A stretch of 64,000 nucleotides of DNA from assembly GCA_036871055.1 (NCBI GenBank), contig CP141893.1:3888648-3952647 (forward strand). Direction: 5' to 3'. Source of the stretch: Bisbaumannia sp015645095. GTDB lineage: Bacteria; Pseudomonadota; Gammaproteobacteria; Pseudomonadales; Halomonadaceae. The notes under the pieces are model-generated. The model ran no database searches. It was not told the DNA's origin and saw nothing but the letters and a program-made list of their open reading frames with translations. A program made the position numbers and the translations under genes. This document shows positions 1 through 8,371 of the stretch, piece after piece (position 1 is the first letter of the stretch; each line of letters opens with the position of its first letter).

Positions 1-1332
1 CTGCCCTCCGGCCGCGGCCTGCAGGCGCGTTTCGTGGCCCAGCTGCCCTTCAGCCTGACCGGCGCCCAGCGCCGGGTACTCGACGAGATCGCCGCCGACC
101 TGCAGCGCCCGCTGCCCATGCTGCGCCTGGTGCAGGGCGACGTGGGCTCCGGCAAGACGGTGGTGGCGGCCCTGGCGGCGCTCTCCGCCATCGCCGGGGG
201 CTGTCAGGCGGCGGTGATGGCGCCCACCGAGATCCTCGCCGAGCAGCACTTCCGCACCTTCCGCGCCTGGTTCGAGCCGCTGGGCATCGAGGTGGCCTGG
301 CTGGCCGGCAAGCTCAAGGGCAAGGCGCGCCTGGACACCAAGGCGGCGCTGCTCGACGGCCGCGCCCAGGTGGTGGTGGGCACCCATGCGCTCTTCCAGG
401 ACGACGTCCACTTCCAGCGCCTGGGGCTGGCGATCATCGACGAGCAGCACCGTTTCGGCGTGCACCAGCGCCTGGCCCTGCGCGAGAAGGGCGAGGCCGC
501 GGGTCTCACGCCCCACCAACTGGTGATGACCGCCACGCCGATCCCCCGCACCCTGGCGATGAGCGCCTACGCCGACCTGGACCTGTCGGTGATCGACGAG
601 CTGCCCCCGGGGCGCACCCCGGTGCAGACGGTGGCGGTGCCCGACGAGCGCCGCCCCGAGGTGGTGGCGCGCATCCGCCACGCCTGCGCCGAGGGGCGCC
701 AGGCCTACTGGGTCTGCACCCTGATCGAGGAGTCCGAGGCGCTGCAGTGCCAGGCCGCCGAGGCGACCCGGGACGAGCTCACCGAGCGGCTCCCGGAGCT
801 TTCCATCGGCCTGGTGCATGGGCGCATGAAGGCGACGGAGAAGGCCGAGGTGATGGCGGCCTTCAAGGCCGGCGAACTGGACCTGCTGGTGGCCACCACG
901 GTGATCGAGGTGGGGGTGGACGTCCCCAACGCCAGCCTGATGATCATCGAGAACCCGGAACGCCTGGGGCTCTCCCAGCTCCACCAGCTGCGCGGTCGGG
1001 TGGGGCGCGGCGCCACCGAGAGCTTCTGCGTGCTGCTCTACCATCCGCCGCTGTCGGCCCACTCCCGGGAGCGACTGGCGGTGATGCGCGAGACCACCGA
1101 CGGTTTCCGCATCGCCGAAAAGGACCTGGAGCTGCGCGGCCCCGGCGAGGTGCTGGGCACCCGCCAGACCGGCCTGGCACAGATGAAGATCGCCGATCTG
1201 GAACGGGACCGGGACCTGCTGGATAGCGTCACCGAACTCGCCAAGGCCCTGCTGGAGCAGGCACCGGAGGCCAGCGACCCGCTGATTCACCGCTGGCTGG
1301 GGGATGAAGCCGGGCGTTATGGGCAGGTGTAG
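1..1332 (+). CDS. recG: ATP-dependent DNA helicase RecG, 3' part (5' end outside window)
   Basis: RecG remodels stalled replication forks and drives branch migration of recombination intermediates. The open frame runs in from base 1, so the N-terminal wedge domain is outside the window and 443 C-terminal residues remain. Visible are the superfamily 2 Walker A motif GDVGSGKT (about residues 46-53 of the fragment), the DEQH box (about 146-149), MTATPIPRT, and the motif VI segment QLRGRVGRG (about 328-336), followed by the RecG C-terminal segment ELRGPGEVLGTRQTG. The stop is followed immediately by a heptamer repeat. An internal GTG at base 34 is in frame but is not the start. Confidence 0.96.
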   Translation: MPSGRGLQARFVAQLPFSLTGAQRRVLDEIAADLQRPLPMLRLVQGDVGSGKTVVAALAALSAIAGGCQAAVMAPTEILAEQHFRTFRAWFEPLGIEVAWLAGKLKGKARLDTKAALLDGRAQVVVGTHALFQDDVHFQRLGLAIIDEQHRFGVHQRLALREKGEAAGLTPHQLVMTATPIPRTLAMSAYADLDLSVIDELPPGRTPVQTVAVPDERRPEVVARIRHACAEGRQAYWVCTLIEESEALQCQAAEATRDELTERLPELSIGLVHGRMKATEKAEVMAAFKAGELDLLVATTVIEVGVDVPNASLMIIENPERLGLSQLHQLRGRVGRGATESFCVLLYHPPLSAHSRERLAVMRETTDGFRIAEKDLELRGPGEVLGTRQTGLAQMKIADLERDRDLLDSVTELAKALLEQAPEASDPLIHRWLGDEAGRYGQV

Positions 1333-1333
1333 G

Positions 1334-1375
1334 AAGCTGGAAGCTGGAAGCTGGAAGCTGGAAGCTGGAAGCTGG
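1334..1375. repeat. short tandem heptamer array (AAGCTGG)6
   Basis: Six perfect head-to-tail copies of AAGCTGG begin a few bases after the recG stop. The same heptamer forms a 23-copy array at 18482-18642. Both arrays are followed after a short gap by related sequence containing agcttaaggcttctagctcc (here) or a similar gctt/agctcc mix (there), ending in ggcg-agcc-gg. This suggests that the array plus its flank is a recurring intergenic element. It sits at a gene 3' end. Confidence 0.9.
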
Positions 1376-1461
1376 AAAACAGTCTGCCCCTATCCCCTAT
1401 TGGGCCAAGGTTTTTTCGTCCGGCTTCAAGCTTAAGGCTTCTAGCTCCTGGCGAAGCCCGG

Positions 1462-1818
1462 CTAGAGGTGCTTGAGGAGTTTCTGCAGCTGGGTGAGATC
1501 GGCGGAGTCGCCGACCAGGCGTACGGTGCCGGCCATCATGCCGTCGAGGAAGGCCTGCTGGGTCGGCCTGCGCAGGACCTTGAGGGCGGTCGCCTCGTCC
1601 TCGAAACGCAGCTCCAGGTCGAGATCCACCGGCAATCCCTTGCCGGTCTGGATGCCACGGGGCGACATCCGGTAATAGCGGGCGATGGAGAGGTCTTCGG
1701 TGGCGATGCCCCAGTCGAGGCCCTTGGCCTGGCTGAGTACGTCGCGGAAGGCGGCCTTGCGGCGCAGGGCACGCTTGAGCAGCCAGCCCAGGATCCACAG
1801 CAGCAGACGCAGCTTCAT
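1462..1818 (-). CDS. SCP2-like small protein of unknown function
   Basis: A 118-residue protein with a GGGAG ribosome binding site before its ATG. The N-terminus is hydrophobic and basic (LLLWILGWLLKRALRRK), and the rest reads like a small SCP2 (sterol carrier protein 2)-type domain: a central strand-rich stretch around GLPVDLDLELRFED and a C-terminal segment with GTVRLVGDSADL. SCP2 domains bind lipids, but I cannot assign a substrate. It lies downstream of hup in the same direction, separated from it by a hairpin, so it may be transcribed on its own. The SCP2 assignment rests on general resemblance only. Confidence 0.6.
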   Translation of the reverse strand: MKLRLLLWILGWLLKRALRRKAAFRDVLSQAKGLDWGIATEDLSIARYYRMSPRGIQTGKGLPVDLDLELRFEDEATALKVLRRPTQQAFLDGMMAGTVRLVGDSADLTQLQKLLKHL

Positions 1819-1841
1819 GGCACTCCCTGCATGACAGATTC

Positions 1842-1870
1842 CGGGCCCGGCGATGGCGTCGCCGGGCCCG
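1842..1870 (-). terminator. GC-rich hairpin downstream of hup
   Basis: A 12-bp perfect stem (1842-1853 pairing with 1859-1870) with a 5-base loop lies 13 bases beyond the hup stop. There is no strong T tract, so it may act as a weak terminator or as a 3' stabiliser of the abundant HU mRNA. Confidence 0.6.
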
Positions 1871-1882
1871 CGGTGGACAGCC

Positions 1883-2158
1883 TTACTTGGCGACGGCGTC
1901 CTTGAGCGCCTTGCCCGGCTTGAAGGCCACGGTCTTGCTGGCCGGAATGGTCAGCGGCTGACCGGTCTGGGGGTTCTTGCCGGTGCGTGCGGCGCGCTCG
2001 CGCACGGTGAAAGAGCCGAACCCGATCAGGGAAACGTCCTGCCCCTTGGCCACGCTACCGGTGATCTCATCGAGAATCACGTTGAGCACCTGGCCGGCCT
2101 TGTCCTTGGAAAGATCGGCACGCTCGGCGATCGCCGCAGCGAGTTCTGGTTTGCGCAT
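1883..2158 (-). CDS. hupB: HU-family DNA-binding protein
   Basis: HU is an abundant nucleoid protein that bends DNA and constrains supercoils. The protein has 91 residues, the normal HU length. It starts MRKPELAAAIAE, contains the signature GFGSFTVRERAARTGKNPQ with the arm sequence that enters the minor groove, and ends in KALKDAV. The chosen ATG at 2158 has a good AGGAGG site at 2163-2169; an upstream in-frame ATG would add nine non-conserved residues. Position next to recG and the rubredoxin reductase gene is shared with Pseudomonas. The choice between HupA and HupB is by neighbourhood only. Confidence 0.95.
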   Translation of the reverse strand: MRKPELAAAIAERADLSKDKAGQVLNVILDEITGSVAKGQDVSLIGFGSFTVRERAARTGKNPQTGQPLTIPASKTVAFKPGKALKDAVAK

Positions 2159-2295
2159 ACAGCCCTCCTGGTTTTGGATATGCAAGGCGGCATCCGCCGC
2201 TCTCGTTGTTCTTCGTTAGCCACTGAAGTCGAAGCACCCGGGAAACCCAAGCACCCCATCGATGCTGGCGGGAGCCCTCCCCCCACGTAACGTCA

Positions 2296-3456
2296 CTAGA
2301 CTAGCAACGGCGGGGCGACTCGCGCCAGCTCAACTTTCCGCTTCACGGCGGCGCCTGTCAACGCGAAACCAATCAAACGTCCGTCTGCATCTTCGGCCCG
2401 GGCCGTGAGATCCCGGCCTTCGCCTTCGATCCGCCACTGCGCCGGCACCTGGTGGGGCGGCAGGGAGACCACCGGCAGCAGGGGCGTCTTGACCAGTACC
2501 GGCCAGGGGCCATAGCTCACCGGGGTCGGCGTTCCGCTCAGGGTCGCCGCCAGGGCCCTGGCCGCCGCCTGCAAGGGCTGCACGTACATGGCGTTGACCC
2601 CGGCCACGCAGGCCACGTCCCCCAGGGCATGGATATCCGCCGCCGAGGTGGCCAGGTAGCGGTCGGTGACGATGCCCTCGGGGGAGGTCGTCAAGCCCGC
2701 CGCCGCGGCCAGCTCGGTCCGCGGCACCAGGCCGGTGGCCACCAGCACCAGATCGGCATCGAGGCAGCGGCCATCGTCCAGGGTCAGGACCACGCCCCGG
2801 GGTTCGGCCGCCAGGGTCGTCAGCAGGCGCCCCATATGCAGGGTGATGCCCGCCTCCGCCATGGCCTCGCCCAGGGCCCGCCCCAGCGGCGCCGGCAGCA
2901 ACCGCGCCAGGGGCGCCAGCTCCGGGGCGATCAGGTCCACAAGGTGGCCGCCGGCGTGCAGGTCGTTGGCGAATTCGCAGCCCACCAGGCCACTGCCGAT
3001 GATCGCCACCCGGGCCGGGCGGCCGAGGGTCGCCAGGGCCCCCTGGAAGGCGCGGTAGTCATCCAGGTCATTGATGGTAAAGACCCGCCCAACCAGTTCC
3101 TCGGAAATGGCGAAGGGGGGCCGCGGCGTGGCACCAGTGGCCAACACCAGTTGGCCGTAGTCGAGGCGTTCCTCGCCGATCCACAGGCAGTGGGCCTCGG
3201 GATCGATGGCGGTAACCCGGGTCCGGGTCCGCACCACGGCCCGGAGTTGATCGGCCACCTCGATGGCCGAGCGCTGGGCCAGCCGCTCCGGGGGCAGGCC
3301 CTTGGCGAAGCCGGTGGAAAGCAATGGCTTGGAGTAGTCGTCGCCACTATCGGCGGTGATCAGGGTCAAGGGGCGCTCGGGGTTGCGGGCCCGCCACTGG
3401 CGGGCCAGGCCCAGGCCGGCCATACCGGTGCCGAGAATGATCAGGGGCGTGTCCAT
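2296..3456 (-). CDS. rubB: rubredoxin reductase-type FAD/NAD(P)H oxidoreductase
   Basis: A 386-residue flavoprotein of the rubredoxin-NAD+ reductase (AlkT/RubB) type, which moves electrons from NAD(P)H through FAD to rubredoxin. It has an N-terminal FAD-binding motif GTGMAGLGLA (about residues 8-17), a central NAD-binding motif IIGSGLVGCEFA and the second FAD motif ALGDVA. The ATG at 3456 has an AGGAG site; 12 extra upstream residues are possible but not conserved. In Pseudomonas, rubredoxin genes sit beside rubB at this locus; none is present between hup and ubiC here, so the partner must be elsewhere or the substrate differs. It is divergent from ubiC. Confidence 0.82.
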   Translation of the reverse strand: MDTPLIILGTGMAGLGLARQWRARNPERPLTLITADSGDDYSKPLLSTGFAKGLPPERLAQRSAIEVADQLRAVVRTRTRVTAIDPEAHCLWIGEERLDYGQLVLATGATPRPPFAISEELVGRVFTINDLDDYRAFQGALATLGRPARVAIIGSGLVGCEFANDLHAGGHLVDLIAPELAPLARLLPAPLGRALGEAMAEAGITLHMGRLLTTLAAEPRGVVLTLDDGRCLDADLVLVATGLVPRTELAAAAGLTTSPEGIVTDRYLATSAADIHALGDVACVAGVNAMYVQPLQAAARALAATLSGTPTPVSYGPWPVLVKTPLLPVVSLPPHQVPAQWRIEGEGRDLTARAEDADGRLIGFALTGAAVKRKVELARVAPPLLV

Positions 3457-3532
3457 GGGGCTCCTGGCAAGCGAGAGGGGATGGGGCCCCATGGTACACT
3501 AGCCGCCCCTTGACTCGACCCGGAGAGGCACG

Positions 3533-4075
3533 GTGCGCGACAGGCCCCTTCCTACCCCCAGCCCCCACTGGCATCCCGCCGCGGCCTTTCGGCCATTGAT
3601 CAGCGCCCCCTGGTGGCAGTGGCTGGCTTCCCAGGACTCCCTGACCGAGCGCCTGATGGCCGCCGGCGGCGAACGCCCCTTCCGGGTCCGCCTGCTGAGC
3701 CAGCGCCTGGGGGTGCCGCGGCGGGACGAGGCCCAGGCGCTGGGGCTGGCGCCACGCCGCCTGGCCTGGCTCAGGGAGGTGGCCCTGTGCCTCGACGAGT
3801 CCCCCTGGGTCGTGGCCCGCTCGGTGGCCCCCCTGACCCAGCTGCGTGGCCAGCGCCTGGATGGCCTGGGGGAGCGCTCCCTGGGTAGCTGGCTGTTCCG
3901 CCAGCCGGACCTGGAGCGCAGCCCCATCGAGCTGACCCGGCGCCCGGCCCCCTTCCACCCCGCCCAGGGGCCCTGGGGGCGCCGCTCGGTGTTCCGCCAC
4001 GGCGACTTCGCGGTGCTGGTGCAGGAGTATTTCCTGGCCACCATGGCGGATGATCTGGGGCTGCCTTCGCGCTAG
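3533..4075 (+). CDS. ubiC: chorismate lyase (chorismate--pyruvate lyase)
   Basis: UbiC splits chorismate to 4-hydroxybenzoate and pyruvate, the first committed step of ubiquinone synthesis. The 180-residue product has the family pattern: WLREVALCLDESPWVVARSV in the middle, a basic WGRRSVFR segment, and the C-terminal VLVQEYFL with the conserved glutamate. It starts at GTG with GGAGAGG upstream. ubiA follows 29 bases after its stop, making a ubiC-ubiA operon as in E. coli. Confidence 0.92.
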   Translation: MRDRPLPTPSPHWHPAAAFRPLISAPWWQWLASQDSLTERLMAAGGERPFRVRLLSQRLGVPRRDEAQALGLAPRRLAWLREVALCLDESPWVVARSVAPLTQLRGQRLDGLGERSLGSWLFRQPDLERSPIELTRRPAPFHPAQGPWGRRSVFRHGDFAVLVQEYFLATMADDLGLPSR

Positions 4076-4104
4076 GATGAGCGCCATCGCTTCAGGAGGA
4101 CACG

Positions 4105-4986
4105 ATGGACTCGACCCAGCCCCGCGGCCTGCGCCGCCTGCCCGACTTCCTGCGCCTGATGCGCCTCGACCGGCCCATCGGCACCTGGCTGCTGATGTGG
4201 CCCACCCTCTGGGCCCTGTGGGTGGCCGCCGAAGGCCTGCCCGGCCGCGACCTGCTGCTGATCTTCGTCGGCGGGGTCTACCTGATGCGCGCCGCCGGCT
4301 GCGTGATCAACGACTACGCCGACCGCCACCTGGACGGCCACGTGAAGCGCACCCGGGATCGCCCCCTGGCCACCGGTCGCATCTCGGAGAAGGAGGCCAA
4401 GGGGCTGTTCGGCGCCCTGGTGGCCGCGGCCTTCGTGCTGGTGCTCTTCACCAACCTCTTCACCATCCTGCTGGCCTTCGTGGGGGTGGGCCTGGCCTTT
4501 ATCTACCCCTTTATGAAGCGCTACACCCACCTGCCCCAGCTGTTCCTGGGGGCCGCCTTCTCCTGGGCGATCCCCATGGCCTTCGGCGCCGTGCTGGGCC
4601 ATATTCCCGTCGAGGCCTGGCTGCTGTTCGCCGCCAACGTCGCCTGGACCGTGGCCTATGACACCCAGTACGCCATGGTCGACCGGGACGACGACCTGAA
4701 GATCGGCATCAAGTCCACGGCGGTGCTCTTCGGCCGTGCCGACAAGGCGATCATCGGCCTGCTGCAGCTCACCACCCTGGGGCTGCTGGGCTGGGCAGGC
4801 TGGCGCCTGGGGCTGGGCGGCTTCTTCTGGCTGGGGCTGGCGACCATGGCGGCCACCTTCGTCCACCAGCAGGTGCTGATCCATGACCGCTCCCGGGAGC
4901 GCTGCTTCCAGGCCTTCCTCAATAACCACTGGTCGGGGCTGGTGCTCTTCGCCGGGCTGGCGCTGACCCTCTGGCCCCAGGGCTAA
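4105..4986 (+). CDS. ubiA: 4-hydroxybenzoate polyprenyltransferase
   Basis: UbiA attaches the polyprenyl tail to 4-hydroxybenzoate at the inner membrane. The 293-residue protein is mostly membrane helices and carries both aspartate-rich motifs that bind Mg2+ and diphosphate: NDYADRHLDGHVKRTRDRPL about residues 68-87 and DTQYAMVDRDDDLKIG about 189-204. An AGGAGG site precedes the ATG. It is the second gene of ubiC-ubiA. Confidence 0.96.
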   Translation: MDSTQPRGLRRLPDFLRLMRLDRPIGTWLLMWPTLWALWVAAEGLPGRDLLLIFVGGVYLMRAAGCVINDYADRHLDGHVKRTRDRPLATGRISEKEAKGLFGALVAAAFVLVLFTNLFTILLAFVGVGLAFIYPFMKRYTHLPQLFLGAAFSWAIPMAFGAVLGHIPVEAWLLFAANVAWTVAYDTQYAMVDRDDDLKIGIKSTAVLFGRADKAIIGLLQLTTLGLLGWAGWRLGLGGFFWLGLATMAATFVHQQVLIHDRSRERCFQAFLNNHWSGLVLFAGLALTLWPQG

Positions 4987-5037
4987 CCATCCCGCCTGGG
5001 AGACGCCGCCTTTACCTCGGATAAGCCCGCGAACCAA

Positions 5038-5227
5038 GGGGCGCTGGGGGCAAGGCGGAGCGGGGGTCCTATGCCAGGGGTGAGGAGGATTCCTCCGAAC
5101 GGGCTGGCCAGGGATGGCCAGCACCGGTCCTGCAAGCGAAGCAGGATGCGGGAGCGCCGCAGGGCATCGGTAGCGCCCAGGGAAGGGTTTACCGCGCCCC
5201 GCGACGGCTTGTCCCCAGGGTAGCCCC
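5038..5227 (+). repeat. dispersed structured element, copy A (about 190 bp)
   Basis: This fills most of the 324-bp gap between ubiA and phoB. It starts GGGGCGCTGGGGGCAAGG and ends in CTTGTCCCCAGGGTAGCCCC, imperfect inverted repeats of each other. Inside are hairpin 1 (GGAGGA/TCCTCC arms, 5084-5096), hairpin 2 (GCTGGCCA 5103-5110 with TGGCCAGC 5115-5122) and a third CCTGC/GCAGG stem. Copies B (26137-26344, same strand) and C (48005-48194, opposite strand) share the layout, and the arms of hairpins 1 and 2 co-vary between copies. The reverse strand has an open frame here that I treat as fortuitous. It may be a MITE-like element or a structured RNA. Confidence 0.85.
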
Positions 5228-5241
5228 GAGACAAACTCGCT

Positions 5242-5259
5242 TTGTCATGGCACTGTCAT
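5242..5259 (+). promoter_or_regulatory. Pho box upstream of phoB
   Basis: Two heptamers, TTGTCAT and CTGTCAT, are separated by the 4-base spacer GGCA, matching the PhoB-binding consensus of CTGTCAT repeats at 11-bp pitch. The site lies 51 bases before the phoB start and fits autoregulation of phoBR under phosphate starvation. Confidence 0.85.
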
Positions 5260-5310
5260 ATTGTCAGGCTCTAATCGTCATCACACCGTCATAGCCAGCC
5301 GAGGCCCGAG

Positions 5311-6000
<690 letters not shown>

Positions 6001-6064
6001 TATTCTGATGCCAAAAGCGGTGCTGACCACCGCCCCCTGAACCTCCGACCTGCGGAGCCCGCCC

Positions 6065-7375
6065 GTGCGCAACTGGCATCGCGAACTCTGGCGACTCGCC
6101 CTGCTGATCGCAGGGGCCGGCCTGCTGGGCTGGCCCCTGGGGCACCCCGTGGTCGGCCTGGCCCTGGGGCTGGCCCTGGCCCTGGGGCGCCAGCTCTGGC
6201 AGCTGCGCGCCCTGCACCGCTGGCTGAGCCGCCACCCCCAGGACGAGCCCCCCGCCGCCAGCGGCCTGTGGGGCGAGCTCTTCGATCGCCTCTACAAGTA
6301 CCAGAAGGGCCAGCGCCTCACCCAGCAGCGCCTGCGCGATACCCTCAAGCGCATCCAGGACTCCTCCGAGGCGATGAGCGACAGCGTGGTGATGCTCGAC
6401 TCCCATGGCGACCTGGAGTGGTGGAACAGCGCCGCCGAGCAGATGCTGGGCCTCAAGGCCTCCCACGACCGCGGCCAGCACATCACCAACCTGCTGCGCG
6501 ACCCGCGCTTTATCGCCTACTTCAATGCCCGCGACTACCAGGAACCGCTGACCCTGCCCTCGCCGCTGCGCGAGGACCTGATCCTGCAGTTCCAGATCAC
6601 CCTCTATGGCGACGACGAGCGCCTGCTGATGGCCCGGGACATCACCCGGCTGCACCGCCTGGAGATGATGCGTCGCGACTTCGTGGCCAATGTCTCCCAC
6701 GAGCTGCGCACTCCGCTGACGGTGCTGGCCGGCTACCTGGAGACCTACGCCGACCACGCCGACCTGCTGCCGCCGCGCTTCGCCCGGGGCCTGGGCCAGA
6801 TGCAGCGGCAGGCCACCCGCATGCAGACCCTGGTGGAGGACCTGCTGCTGCTGTCGCGGCTGGAGAACGAACAGCATCGGGAGCCCGCCGCGCCGGTGGA
6901 TCTCGGCGAACTGATGACGGCGGTGTGCCGTGACGGCGAGGCCCTTTCCGGGGGGGCGCACCACCTGGCGGTGGACGCCCAGGCAACGGAGCGACTGCTG
7001 GGCAATGCCCAGGAGCTGCGCAGCGCCCTCTCCAATCTGGTCTTCAATGCAGTGCGCTACGCCGGCGAGGGGGCCCGGATTACCCTGCGCTGGCGCCTCA
7101 CCGCCGAGGGCGCCTGCCTGGAGGTGGAAGACGACGGCGAGGGCATCGATCCGGTCCACCTGCCGCGCCTCACCGAACGCTTCTACCGGGTCGACAAGGG
7201 GCGTAGCACCGCCACCGGCGGCACCGGCCTGGGCCTGGCCATCGTCAAGCATGTGCTGCTGCGCCACGACGCCCGCCTGACGATCGACTCCCACCCCGGC
7301 GAGGGCGCCCGGTTCTCTTGCCACTTCCCCGCCGACCGATTGCTGCCCGCCCCGGCAATGGCGAACTCCTCCTGA
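6065..7375 (+). CDS. phoR: phosphate regulon sensor histidine kinase PhoR
   Basis: PhoR phosphorylates PhoB when the Pst transporter signals low phosphate. The 436-residue protein has two N-terminal membrane helices (about 10-40), a PAS domain (about 100-190), the phospho-acceptor motif SHELRTPLTVLAGYLE with His212, and an ATPase domain with N, DDGEGID and GGTGLGLAIVKH boxes. It has no large periplasmic domain, which fits sensing through PstB/PhoU. It starts at GTG. The last 58 bases of the coding sequence and 24 bases beyond the stop are tandemly duplicated downstream. Confidence 0.95.
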   Translation: MRNWHRELWRLALLIAGAGLLGWPLGHPVVGLALGLALALGRQLWQLRALHRWLSRHPQDEPPAASGLWGELFDRLYKYQKGQRLTQQRLRDTLKRIQDSSEAMSDSVVMLDSHGDLEWWNSAAEQMLGLKASHDRGQHITNLLRDPRFIAYFNARDYQEPLTLPSPLREDLILQFQITLYGDDERLLMARDITRLHRLEMMRRDFVANVSHELRTPLTVLAGYLETYADHADLLPPRFARGLGQMQRQATRMQTLVEDLLLLSRLENEQHREPAAPVDLGELMTAVCRDGEALSGGAHHLAVDAQATERLLGNAQELRSALSNLVFNAVRYAGEGARITLRWRLTAEGACLEVEDDGEGIDPVHLPRLTERFYRVDKGRSTATGGTGLGLAIVKHVLLRHDARLTIDSHPGEGARFSCHFPADRLLPAPAMANSS

Positions 7376-7481
7376 GCGGGCGCCTCTCCATCACTCCCCT
7401 TGCCACTTCCCCGCCGAACGATTGCTGCCCGCCCCGGCAATGGCGAACTCCTCCTGAGCGGGCGCCTCTCCATCACTCCCC
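7318..7481. repeat. 82-bp tandem duplication of the phoR 3' end
   Basis: Bases 7318-7399 are repeated directly as 7400-7481 with a single difference (gaccg versus gaacg). The first copy holds the phoR C-terminal codons and stop; the second is non-coding and ends just before the cysZ stop. Near identity points to a recent slippage or unequal-exchange event. Confidence 0.97.
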
Positions 7482-7496
7482 CTACTAGCGTCCTGA

Positions 7497-8222
7497 TCAG
7501 GCCTCTGTTGCTAGGCCCCGGTAGTGAACGTCCCACATCAGCACCGCGCCGGCCACGGCGCCGGGCAGCAGGAAGAGGTTGGCCAGGGGGATCCAGGTGA
7601 TCAGGGTGACCCAGCCGCCATAGGTGAGGGTCGGCCAGGGACGGCGGGCCAGGCGGCGACGCATCTCGGCGAAGCTCACCTTGTTGTTGTCCATGGGGTA
7701 GTCCAGGTAGGTGATGGCCATCACCCAGGCGGAGAAGAGCGCCCAGAGCAGGGGCGCGGCCAGGTTGATGCCGGGGACCCAACTGATCAGCAGGAGCAGC
7801 GCCAGGCGCGGCAGGATATAGGCCAGCTTGACCAGCTCGCGACCCAGGGCATCCACCGCGGTGCGCGCCAGGCCGCGATCGTCCAGGGGCTCGCGGCCGG
7901 TGGCCAGCCCCTCCACCTTGGCGGCCAGGAAGCCGTAGAAGGGCGCGGCGATCAGGTGGGTCACCAGGGTGAAGGTAAAGAAGATGATCACCACCAGGGC
8001 AAGCAGGAACAGCGGCCAGATCAACCAGCTCAGCCAGTCGAGCCAGGCCGGCACCATCGCCATCCAGCTGTCCAGCCAGCCGCCGAAGTGGGCCAGTACA
8101 TAGCGCAGCAAGAGCGCATAGACCACCAGGTTGATGGTAATGGGCAGGAACACATAGCGGCGCAGCCCGGGGCGATAGACCAGGCGAGTGCCACGCAGCA
8201 CCGCCGTCAGCGCATCCAGCAT
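7497..8222 (-). CDS. cysZ: CysZ/EI24-family membrane protein (sulfate uptake)
   Basis: A 241-residue membrane protein of the CysZ/EI24 family; in E. coli CysZ helps sulfate uptake for cysteine synthesis. It has four or more hydrophobic helices and the family elements FTLVTHLIAAPFYGFLAAKVE and ISWVPGINLAAPLLW, and SAWVMAITYLDYPMDNN. I place the start at the ATG at 8222, which has GGGAG upstream and gives a normal-length N-terminus; a longer frame extends to 8321 without family support. No other sulfur gene is nearby. It converges on phoR. Confidence 0.85.
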   Translation of the reverse strand: MLDALTAVLRGTRLVYRPGLRRYVFLPITINLVVYALLLRYVLAHFGGWLDSWMAMVPAWLDWLSWLIWPLFLLALVVIIFFTFTLVTHLIAAPFYGFLAAKVEGLATGREPLDDRGLARTAVDALGRELVKLAYILPRLALLLLISWVPGINLAAPLLWALFSAWVMAITYLDYPMDNNKVSFAEMRRRLARRPWPTLTYGGWVTLITWIPLANLFLLPGAVAGAVLMWDVHYRGLATEA

Positions 8223-8247
8223 GGGATATCTCCCTTCCATACGACAA

Positions 8248-8272
8248 CGACCGCCGAGGGCCTCGGCGGTCG
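8248..8272 (-). terminator. hairpin between phoU and cysZ
   Basis: A near-perfect 11-bp GC-rich stem (8248-8258 with 8262-8272) lies 100 bases after the phoU stop and upstream of cysZ. It is a probable terminator for the pst-phoU transcript, although the T tract is poor. Confidence 0.55.
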
Positions 8273-8371
8273 CTGCATTGGAGGGGCTGGCGCCCCGGCG
8301 GTCAAGTCCGGTGGCCATCAACTGCGGTCAGGCACCCTCATCCGTGGCGGCCCGGGGCTATCCTGCCCCCC

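Noticed and set aside
4983..5234. Minus-strand open frame of 83 codons in the ubiA-phoB gap, similar to a plus-strand frame at 47980-48201
   Set aside because: Both lie in copies of the dispersed element. The third copy has a stop in this frame, and the observed changes keep base pairing, so a protein is unlikely.
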